Positions 20,624 through 28,228 of a stretch of DNA of 64,000 bases are shown here, piece after piece (the first letter of the stretch is position 1; the number at the start of each line of letters is the position of its first letter). The notes below the pieces were generated by a model. The model ran no database searches, was not told the origin of the DNA, and saw only the letters and a list, made by a program, of their open reading frames with translations. Made by a program: the position numbers and the translations under genes. This DNA is from Petasospora fabianii (lineage: Eukaryota; Ascomycota; Saccharomycetes; Phaffomycetales; Wickerhamomycetaceae): positions 1,736,001 through 1,800,000 of the forward strand of contig CP048716.1 in assembly GCA_022641835.1 (NCBI GenBank), in the 5' to 3' direction.

Positions 20624-20992
20624 ATGACCACACAGAAAGAGGCACAGCCAAAGCCACAGCTGACATACTTTGAGAAGCAGAGAGATGCGCTCATCTCTGA
20701 GATTGCCATCTCGATGGAATCCGTTCTCAACAACGTTAACGCACTCAACCGATCCCTTGAGGGAGCCATTGCCGTGGGTAAGGAATTCGACAGCGTTGCT
20801 AGCCTTTGGGCTAACTTCTACGATGGGCTGGCACAGCAGGATCAATTAAGGCCACAGTCTGAAGGAGACGGTGATGCTGAAGAGGAGGCCCACGAAGATG
20901 CTGAGAATGATCAGGAGAACACACCAGCTACTCAGGAGACTGAAGTCAATGAAGATCAGATGGACGTTGATGCAGAGGCTCCATCATCCTGA
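20624..20992 (+). CDS. DAD1: DASH/Dam1 complex subunit Dad1
   Basis: A 122-residue outer-kinetochore protein, part of the ten-subunit ring complex that couples chromosomes to microtubule ends. Residues 14-70 match yeast Dad1: YFEKQRDALISEIAISMESVLNNVN and LNRSLEGAIAVGKEFDSV, then SLWANFYDGL. The tail is very acidic (EEEAHEDAENDQEN). It makes the protein about 25 residues longer than the 94-residue S. cerevisiae one. The stop is only 14 bases from the stop of the convergent gene downstream, so their transcripts must overlap. Confidence 0.93.
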   Translation: MTTQKEAQPKPQLTYFEKQRDALISEIAISMESVLNNVNALNRSLEGAIAVGKEFDSVASLWANFYDGLAQQDQLRPQSEGDGDAEEEAHEDAENDQENTPATQETEVNEDQMDVDAEAPSS

Positions 20993-21006
20993 TGATATGG
21001 AGACCA

Positions 21007-21984
21007 TTACATTACCGTGCAATTGTGCTTTCTCTTATGGAACGATGTTCTCCTTTTTGAATCTAATTTACTCTTCGACTCGTCACGATTGATCCTTGAC
21101 CCACCTTCATTATGTATGGTGTTACATCTTGTCTTATCAATACCTAGCAGCACTGGTAACTGCTTGAACGGAGACGGCTGTATATGTGGCTCATTTATCA
21201 TCAGCAGCATCAGCTCGAACACCCTCGAGTAACTTCTTGGACTGTTAAAGAAGCACTCAAAATACTTACACCCGAGCTTCGTCGCTGACTTCTGCAAGAA
21301 GTCAACGTTTGGTAAATCCTTCCCATAATCTTTATCCAATCTCACTTCTCCACCAAGTCCTAATAATATTCTATTCGCCCAAGGGCAATGCTCCTCCACC
21401 TCAGGAATCCATCTATCTTTGACGTTGTGAAATGATTCAGGAGTCGCCAAATCGAAACAAATGATAATACCAGCGGCATTAGCATATGCTAAGGGCCTGA
21501 ATCGGTCGAAATCGTGTGAACCGGGGAAATCCCAAATCTGGAGATCCACTGTTGTGTCGTTGTTGAAGTTAATGGATTTGTCGTATGTCTCAAACATGAA
21601 AAAAGTCGGTGCCCTGGTGAATCGTTGATTCATATAGCTGAGAATGAGAGTTGATTTTCCACATTTTGAATCACCGAGAAGAACAACGTTCGACGGTTTG
21701 GACAATGTTATGGCGTTTCTTTTGGTCGGTGATGGCGTCCGAGTTTGAGTCTGGAAGGCTTGTGGTGTTCCTCGCAATGGACGAACTGGACTCTGCCCCG
21801 TCTGGCCAGTAGGTGTCTTGTACTGAATGTGGTGCTGCCTTGGGGGCGAGTTTGTTGAATGGTGATTAGTTATGGTCCGGAGTGGCGTGTGAGCCTGGGA
21901 ATAGATCCTCTTGCGGTATTGACTTCGGAGAACGGGAGAAGCCTCACAGGCGTTCTCGTCGTTAAATTTGTAATCGTGATTCAT
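21007..21984 (-). CDS. Atypical, probably GTPase-deficient Rho-like protein
   Basis: A 325-residue Ras-superfamily protein closest to Rho. A basic, disordered N-terminus of about 90 residues precedes the G domain. The P-loop GDSKCGKS is intact, and switch I has the invariant Thr (FMFETYDKS). Switch II reads DFPGSHDFDRFRPLAY, so the residue equal to Ras Gln61 is Ser rather than Gln. The NKxD/TKxD base motif is not recognisable (GLGGEVRLDKD), and ECSAK is replaced by ECFFN. The C-terminus is polybasic and ends in CaaX CTVM (Met, farnesyl type). This resembles the Rnd style of constitutively GTP-bound Rho proteins. Candida Crl1 is a possible relative, by recollection only. Confidence 0.85.
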   Translation of the reverse strand: MNHDYKFNDENACEASPVLRSQYRKRIYSQAHTPLRTITNHHSTNSPPRQHHIQYKTPTGQTGQSPVRPLRGTPQAFQTQTRTPSPTKRNAITLSKPSNVVLLGDSKCGKSTLILSYMNQRFTRAPTFFMFETYDKSINFNNDTTVDLQIWDFPGSHDFDRFRPLAYANAAGIIICFDLATPESFHNVKDRWIPEVEEHCPWANRILLGLGGEVRLDKDYGKDLPNVDFLQKSATKLGCKYFECFFNSPRSYSRVFELMLLMINEPHIQPSPFKQLPVLLGIDKTRCNTIHNEGGSRINRDESKSKLDSKRRTSFHKRKHNCTVM

Positions 21985-23126
21985 CTCGCTCTTAATTCTT
22001 CATCTGGAGATTAGTCCTGGAAGTAGTCACTGTATGCCTTAACGATGTGTTGCATCATTGCTCGGTTCTCACTGTTGTGAGAGATCGATGAGTACACAAA
22101 GAGTGGCTTAATGATATCAGTGCAACGCGGTTACCGCAGATACCACTCCACCTGTCTTCTTTCTTAAACCTCAAATCAGGTGAGAGAGAGTGCATTTATT
22201 ACAACAAGTGTGATCAGGATACAATCGCATGATAAAGTGCTTCAACTGATCAAATGCCATTAATTCTGAGACTCACATATCCCAAAGTCATTTTTGTGGA
22301 GACATTTCGAGCACAAAGACTACATGAAGAACGGAGGACTTCGTTGGTCCCATCCAGAGTTCTTTCCAAACGGTTCCCTGAACGAGTTGGAACGATCTTT
22401 GGATTTGAAAAGCTTTGGCAGGATATCTTCGAACTGTTTGAAGAGAATAGGTAGGAGGCGTGTGGATTGGAGGTGTTGGATAATGCAAAGTGGATACGTC
22501 CTACAATGGTCCCATTAACTGACCGCAAAATATAAATTTCCAACAATAGATACTAAGCACAAAACTAATCATCTGCCTTCAACATGGTCTTACTAGTTGA
22601 AGAGCTCGTTGTTGAAAAGTCATTGGTGGCCCGTCCCATAGGTACCCCTGCCAGGAATAGTTTTTTCGCATTCCAGTCAGGGGCTGATCTCGCCAGACTC
22701 TGATCTCTTGGGGCAATGCAATATGGACGGCTATAAGGGCGCAGCTTATGCTTTTTTAGAAGTTTCAGAATATTAAGGGCGTGCCAGGTGTCTACTTAAA
22801 GTATAATGGACTCACTGATATCAACATGACACTTCTATGCCTTAAGATTCTGCTCTCAGTACTCTCTTACCCTTTTAGGAAACAGGGCGATCTAAGTATA
22901 AACAGAGACGCATAAAAAATGCCTAGTGATTATGTAAGCGAGAAGGATGACCATCCACAAAACATAACAAATTTAGAAATGCCTGTTTCACGACTAAGAC
23001 TTTGCTAGAAGAACCGATAGCACTTGATAGAGAGCTGTTCCCGACACTTGCTTCCATCATCACACTCATTGCTTAAGACAAGCTCACACACAGACTCATA
23101 TAAGGCTCGTTCACATACTTCTCGCC
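21985..23126. other. Promoter region upstream of PRM5 and the Rho-like gene
   Basis: 1,142 bases between divergent genes. Overlapping open frames at 22250-22546 on both strands resemble nothing known and are probably chance. No repeats, tRNA or snRNA signals were recognised. Confidence 0.45.
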
Positions 23127-23891
23127 ATGGCTAAAAGCAGTACTACAAAAATGCCCTCTCTCTCGAGCATGCCAACCATCTCGGGCACTGCCTCCACAAC
23201 ATGGACGACGCCTACCATGACGCCTCCCACTGCCACAGACAATCCATACGTATGGCGTTCCAGTGCCCCAACTGGAACAGTCTTCATCGCTGTTGGTGCT
23301 GTTGCAGGATTTATCCTCCTGTGCCTTTTACTGCTTTTCATCACTAAGAGGTTCCTGGCAAAGCGTGCGGCTAAAAAATCATTGGTTTTGACAGATTCAT
23401 CCTCGAACTCCTTCTCCAATGGTGGTGCTGCTGAGAAGCTACTGGGTTCGAACTTTAGCACCTCGAAAACTAACCTACGAAAGAGTTTATCACAAGGAAA
23501 AATTGCCTTGTTGTACGACACCAAAGATGCTGATACATCAGTGAGTGACTTCTCCGATGGATATATGAAGTCGAGTGAAGCTCTATACTCGACATTGGAA
23601 GCTAGAGATAATAAGAGACGTTCCATGTTCATATCACCAACTGCTGAGGTTATGAATTTGACAAAGAACCACCACAAAACGCTATCCTCGGTAAGTGACC
23701 TTGGTCCAATCAAGGATGAGTCAAACCTGCCTGAGAGTAGAGAAAACTACCACAACAGACAAGAGAGCTCTGGCTACGATGACTACAAGAATATTTCACT
23801 GCAAAGTCCTGAGAGAGGCTCCAACAGAGCTTACAAACCACGTTCCAAGGTTGTTCCAAGTCAGTATTTGGAGAACATGTTTGAGGAATGA
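23127..23891 (+). CDS. PRM5: Prm5-family single-pass membrane protein
   Basis: A 254-residue type I-like membrane protein. Residues 1-43 are Ser/Thr/Pro-rich and likely O-mannosylated. The block NPYVWRSSAPTGTVFIAVGA (46-65) runs into the only membrane span (about 52-74). A basic stop-transfer RFLAKRAAKKS and a long Ser-rich cytosolic tail follow. The NPxxW...P(S/T)GTVFI(A/I)VG block is characteristic of S. cerevisiae Prm5 and its paralogue YNL058C. PRM5 expression there follows cell-wall stress and pheromone. The gene is convergent with RHO3, exactly as PRM5 (YIL117C) and RHO3 (YIL118W) are in S. cerevisiae, which supports orthology. Confidence 0.85.
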   Translation: MAKSSTTKMPSLSSMPTISGTASTTWTTPTMTPPTATDNPYVWRSSAPTGTVFIAVGAVAGFILLCLLLLFITKRFLAKRAAKKSLVLTDSSSNSFSNGGAAEKLLGSNFSTSKTNLRKSLSQGKIALLYDTKDADTSVSDFSDGYMKSSEALYSTLEARDNKRRSMFISPTAEVMNLTKNHHKTLSSVSDLGPIKDESNLPESRENYHNRQESSGYDDYKNISLQSPERGSNRAYKPRSKVVPSQYLENMFEE

Positions 23892-24218
23892 TCATACACG
23901 ATAATTATACCCCTGCATCTATTGTCCCCTACTCGTTCGGCTGGACAAATACCCTATTTATGATAAACAAATTAGACGACTTGATCACGACTGGAATGTA
24001 GCCTAATTGTAAATGCTATTGATTGTAATGCCGGCACTAATCCTGGGCGCTGATGACTTGTGGGTCCTAAATGTTTCACATTAACTAGTTTTGAGGTAAA
24101 TGAGCTAGGAAAGTACAAACAAATACGAACCAAAAGGATTAAGAAACAAACGTCTGTTGGAAAAAACACCACGGAGTGATCAAGCCACCCTATAAAATTA
24201 AGCCCAAAATCAACACCG

Positions 24219-24938
24219 TTACATGATGGTACAACTACTACCATGATCGTTCTCTTCATCATCGTTAGCACCCTTCGGTTTGGCAGTGATGGCGCATCTA
24301 GCAGCCTCTGTGAAAGCCTCGTTGACACCTCTGTTCCTCTTAGCAGAACATTCAAGGTAGCGAAGAGCACCAATTGTCTTGGCCATATCAAGACCCTCCT
24401 CATATGAAATAAGCTGTTTAGCCCTACTATTTTGATTTGAAACATCATTCTCATCCTCATCAGCGTCATCGTTTCTCAAATCACATTTCAAAGCGACAAG
24501 TACAAGCTTGACACCTTCACAATGGTCAGCAATCTCGCCAACCCATTTGTGCTGAACGTTCTCAAGGGAATCACGAGAATCTATCGAGAAACAGAGCATG
24601 ATGGTATGTGTGTCGGAGTAACTCAAAGATCTCAATCTGTCAAACTCCTCTTGACCAGCTGTATCCCATAAGGATAACTTTATTGGCTTACCATCAACAA
24701 AGATATCATGCACGTAGTTTTCGAAAACGGTAGGTTCATAAACTTGTGGGAAGTAACCTCGAGTAAACACGTTCAGCATGGATGTCTTACCACAGGCACC
24801 ATCTCCGAGGATAACAATCTTACGCTCGACTGAAGAAATGGTTAGTAACGATTCGGGCTTATGTGCAAAGGTGACATGAGGGTTGCGGTGGGTGATACGA
24901 TACATACGTGGCTTCTTTGAATTTCCACACAATGGCAT
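24219..24938 (-). CDS. RHO3: Rho3 GTPase (spliced)
   Basis: A 213-residue Rho GTPase that directs polarised exocytosis and actin in budding yeasts. Exons are 24908-24938 and 24829-24219. The intron 24830-24907 (78 bases) has donor GTATGT, branch TACTAAC and acceptor TTCTTCAG. Splicing gives MPLCGNSKKPLERKIVILGDG, matching the yeast [20 protein letters not shown]. Unspliced, the frame stays open and adds 26 residues with no counterpart. G motifs: [55 protein letters not shown]. There is a short Asn/Asp insert after CDLR, as in yeast Rho3. The CaaX box is CTIM (farnesyl type). Cys4 near the N-terminus may be palmitoylated, as known for Rho3. Confidence 0.96.
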   Translation of the reverse strand: MPLCGNSKKPRMYRITHRNPHVTFAHKPESLLTISSVERKIVILGDGACGKTSMLNVFTRGYFPQVYEPTVFENYVHDIFVDGKPIKLSLWDTAGQEEFDRLRSLSYSDTHTIMLCFSIDSRDSLENVQHKWVGEIADHCEGVKLVLVALKCDLRNDDADEDENDVSNQNSRAKQLISYEEGLDMAKTIGALRYLECSAKRNRGVNEAFTEAARCAITAKPKGANDDEENDHGSSCTIM

Positions 24939-25666
24939 GGTTGTTATTGTGGGTGTTTGATTAGTTTATCAATTTATCAGTGAGTGACTGGGGTTGAAAC
25001 AACACGGGGTGGTTGACCAAGGATTTTTGAATGATATGGGCGGAACGCAATATGTAAGCGGTCAGTAATGAATGTAAACAACACTTGGTGCGGTATTAGG
25101 GGGAACGGGGTTTGCAGTCTGGTGATTCGGACGATACAAAATGTGTCTTGTGGTATGAGTATGGAACACTAATGTAGTGAGAGTAGAGAAGATCCTGCAA
25201 TGGGGGTTAATTTGTAGAAAGTATCAAACCAACAAGAACGAGGTTGTTTTGGGCGTGTCGTGTGTACGTTTCGACCGTTTTTTTCGTGAGGCTTCGCAAA
25301 ATTTTCGGACGTTGGCGAAAAAAACATCGCCTCGCTATGCGCAAATTACCGCATTAGGAAGTGACCATCAAGGGTGGGATACTCCTTTCAGAAATGGCGG
25401 AAAGAAGCTGCCGGTTGGAAATTTAGACAGGGTCTTTGAATGGCTTTCCGATCTAGGGTGAGCATCAAAGCCAGAGAGAGCCATTAAGACTCGCCACAAC
25501 ATCCTATCCCACTGCCTAACTGCTTTTATCAGGCTCTAAATAACTTCCAGCCGTTCTTTTCGAGCGTACTTGGATCATTGACCACCAGACCATCCCAAGA
25601 ACATCTCCCCATCAGGGTACCACATAGCATTGCATTGCACATCATCAATATACACCCCCAACCACC
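24939..25666. other. Divergent promoter region
   Basis: 728 bases between RHO3 and the RRM-like gene. The 94-codon open frame at 25177-25461 has no recognisable homology and lacks a plausible start context. Nothing else is seen. Confidence 0.45.
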
Positions 25667-26344
25667 ATGGCCGTCAAAGAGAAGAAACCAAATAACCCTC
25701 TTTTTGCTCGAATTGGTACCAATACGCCCAAGCAGAAGAACATCTCTACGAAGAGTAAGGCCTCTTCAAAGAACAACAACCCTCTAGCTGCTGCCCTTGA
25801 GAAGGGTAGACTGAGCACACAAACATTGAGTGATAGGATCAGACCAGTGGGATCCAAAGCTTCATCGTCAAACGGAATGAAGACTACATCGCAAAAGGGA
25901 GCCGCTAAGACGACTCAATCCAAGGCCAAGACATCCAAAGTGAGCAAAACACCAGTCTCATTTGCTAAGTATGTTCAAAAGTATAAGGATCAAGGTGCTC
26001 GCTCACAATCAAAGAAGAATCAAACCAAACAACCCGCTTCTCAGAATAACCCTACTACAAAAGTGCTCACAATCAAGAAAAATAATGCACCAGGCTTCCT
26101 CAGACTCAAGAACCTTCAGATTGGTACTAGTGCCAGTGAGCTTGAAGCTGTCCTACTCCCCGTTGGACAGATCACTGACATCAGAATGAAGGATCTGCCA
26201 TCAGGATCCACCACTGCTGAGGTGCAGTTCAAATCCGAGGCTTCGTTGCTGGCTGCCCTGATGAAACTCAATGGTACCGTTGCTGATGGTCGTGTTCTCC
26301 AGGCTGAGATCTCCACCACTCATGAAATTTTAACAATGCATTGA
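25667..26344 (+). CDS. Small basic protein with a C-terminal RRM-like domain
   Basis: A 225-residue protein with a Lys/Ser/Gln-rich basic N-terminal region (1-140, pI clearly high) and a degenerate RNA-recognition fold at about 143-218. RNP2-like FLRLKNLQIG is followed by a helix (SASELEAVLLPVG), then ITDIRMKDLPSG, RNP1-like TTAEVQFKSEASLLAALMKL and a closing VLQAEIST. The aromatic RNA-contact residues of classical RNP motifs are missing. The layout (basic tail plus a single weak RRM) recalls Yra/Aly/Mlo3 mRNA-export adaptors, and THO2 lies 2 kb away, but the protein cannot be assigned with confidence. Confidence 0.75.
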   Translation: MAVKEKKPNNPLFARIGTNTPKQKNISTKSKASSKNNNPLAAALEKGRLSTQTLSDRIRPVGSKASSSNGMKTTSQKGAAKTTQSKAKTSKVSKTPVSFAKYVQKYKDQGARSQSKKNQTKQPASQNNPTTKVLTIKKNNAPGFLRLKNLQIGTSASELEAVLLPVGQITDIRMKDLPSGSTTAEVQFKSEASLLAALMKLNGTVADGRVLQAEISTTHEILTMH

Positions 26345-26679
26345 GATTCTATTCGGGCGCGCTGCAACATAATAAAAAATGACGTTGATGTTACTCTACC
26401 GTAGTGTCTATCTAAGCTACACTGCATTGCGTGCCTGAAGTCATTGTGTCACGATGCCTGGCTGATGTGACAGCATCTATAAATTAGCGGGATTGATCCC
26501 GAGCCCGAACCAACAGTACGATGCATGCGCGCGCCACAAGGTAATAGCAATCTTACACACGAAGGCTGCCGCGTGGGGTGTTTCATTTTTTCTATGATCT
26601 TCCTTGTTGCTTATAAAGGGCAGAATTCCCCAGCTTTATCCAATCACCCTGCAGATTCTCTCCAAACACCAAATCAGCA
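26345..26679 (+). promoter_or_regulatory. Promoter with TATA box
   Basis: 335 bases upstream of the membrane-protein gene. TATAAAG at 26612-26618 lies about 60 bases upstream of the ATG. The segment 26490-26535 is locally GC-rich (CCCGAGCCCGAACC, GCATGCGCGCGCC), with no identified role. Confidence 0.4.
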
Positions 26680-27552
26680 ATGCCCTCTAACAGTCTCAAA
26701 TACTTGTCCGTGATCACACTCGTGCTCTCCCTCTACGGTAACATCCGTTACATGGCTGGTCGTGCTGGCCACGACATTGGCGATCCAGAAAAGGACCCAT
26801 ACTTCCGTGTTGGCTTCACTCCTTTCACTGCAAACATCCTTGTCGTGCTTATCTTCTGGGGATTCTTGCACTTGCTTCAGATTTCATTTGTGACGCAGTA
26901 CTTCTTTGCCGAAGAGACTTCTCAGCACACTGAGACCAGTAGCAACCCAGTCAATGCGGCCCTTGGTGGTGTCACTTCTTCTGCTCATGCTAAAGTTGCT
27001 GAAAAGGTTGGTGTCCACTTCAATTTGTTCAACTTCCTCCACTTCTTGTGGTTGCTCCTCTTTGTCTCTGGTCACTACATCCTTGCTGAGCTTGTCATCA
27101 TCGTCAACCTGTTCAACATTGTCGGTCTATACACTTCCCACAAGACATACAAGGATGGAAGCATCGCTAGTAACCTCTTGATCCACATCCCGGTTGCTGC
27201 ATTCCCATTCAGTTGGCTCATGTATGCTCTTTTCTGGAACGGTGCCGTTGTTTTCAACTCACAGTCGCTCGTTGCCCGTATCATTGCCAACATCTTTATC
27301 TGGGACTTCCTCTTTGTTCCAATCTTCTTCCTTGCCATTTACCGTGATTGGGCATTTGGTTTCGGTTCTGCTGTGTTGTTGCTCGGTCTCGGTCTTGGCC
27401 AGCTCTTCACAAAGGTGTTTGCTCTCCAGTGGATCTTTGCCTTTGTCATCTCTGGTGTCTTGTTCCTTTCTTCTGTTGCCGTGTTGAGTGTCAGCATCAG
27501 AAACACTGGAACTTCCACAGATTCTGAAAACGCACCATTGATTGGTAACTGA
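26680..27552 (+). CDS. Multi-pass membrane protein of unknown function
   Basis: A 290-residue very hydrophobic protein with about eight predicted membrane spans (near residues 5-25, 50-75, 115-132, 133-152, 168-186, 200-221, 226-242, 250-271). A hydrophilic loop at about 77-113 and a short polar tail complete it. It has no signal peptide beyond TM1. It may belong to the fungal DUF1774 group, but I hold that with low confidence. Codon use is strongly biased (CTC/TTG Leu, GTT/GTC Val), suggesting good expression. The gene is convergent with YSF3, the two stops being about 105 bases apart. Confidence 0.85.
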   Translation: MPSNSLKYLSVITLVLSLYGNIRYMAGRAGHDIGDPEKDPYFRVGFTPFTANILVVLIFWGFLHLLQISFVTQYFFAEETSQHTETSSNPVNAALGGVTSSAHAKVAEKVGVHFNLFNFLHFLWLLLFVSGHYILAELVIIVNLFNIVGLYTSHKTYKDGSIASNLLIHIPVAAFPFSWLMYALFWNGAVVFNSQSLVARIIANIFIWDFLFVPIFFLAIYRDWAFGFGSAVLLLGLGLGQLFTKVFALQWIFAFVISGVLFLSSVAVLSVSIRNTGTSTDSENAPLIGN

Positions 27553-27657
27553 TTGATGATCATGAATGCCAGTTTTACATAGGCGAGTCCAGCTCACTTT
27601 TAATACGAATATTAACGAGCAGAAGACCAACTTGTAGAGTTTAACCGCCAAATATCC

Positions 27658-28022
27658 TCATTCTTTGGGCTTTGGACCACAAGGTTTCACCATGGACTCG
27701 ATTAATTGCTTCTTGAGAAGGGCCTTCGGCGTATCCTGTGCAATGGCAAGATAATCGAGGAGCGCTGGGTGACCAGCGGTGGAGGCCAGGGTATCACGGT
27801 GGATATTCTCCATCCATTCACTTGACTGTGTTAGTAGGCTGCTAAATTGTATAAAATAATACGAAGTGTACTTACTGTTTAGTGGTATCGGCGTCTCCAA
27901 GACCGATATGACGGTTCTTCAGATGCTCGTAAACCTGTTGCTCACGGATCTTGTCGGCCTGAGTTCTGTTAGTCAAAAAGTTCTAGGTAGCCAAGAGGCA
28001 TAGCCTGGGCGATACACACCAT
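27658..28022 (-). CDS. YSF3: SF3b complex subunit Ysf3 (SF3b10), three exons
   Basis: An 82-residue spliceosome protein, part of the U2 snRNP SF3b complex that holds the branch site. Exons: 28022-28020 (ATG only), 27958-27876 and 27820-27658. Intron 1 (61 bases) has donor GTGTGT, branch GACTAAC and acceptor CTCAG. Intron 2 (55 bases) has donor GTAAGT, branch TACTAAC and, by frame, acceptor TCAAG. The product matches human SF3B5 in order: KNRHIGLGDADTTKHEWMEN, then IHRDTLASTAGHPALLDYLA and MVKPCGP (human KYIGTGHADTTKWEW, HRDSYCSYMGH, MLQPCGP). It is divergent from THO2 across ~200 bases, as in S. cerevisiae. The first exon is the least certain part. Confidence 0.9.
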
Positions 28023-28228
28023 TTGTAAATGCTTTGCGAGATATTAACGTATTTTTATTGTTGTTGTCAAGAGAAGAAGCTGTGTAATGATGGGCCTTTT
28101 TTGATGAGGGTCGATGATAATCGCGCCAACCGAAAAATCACAACAACAGAGCAGGCACCTATGGACTTGACAATACTCGCCCTTCTGTCCTTCATACACC
28201 TCCACACCCGCCAGTGTTCAACCAATTG

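Noticed and set aside
25177-25461. 94-codon open frame upstream of the RRM-like gene
   Set aside because: Unconserved-looking sequence in a divergent promoter; most likely chance.
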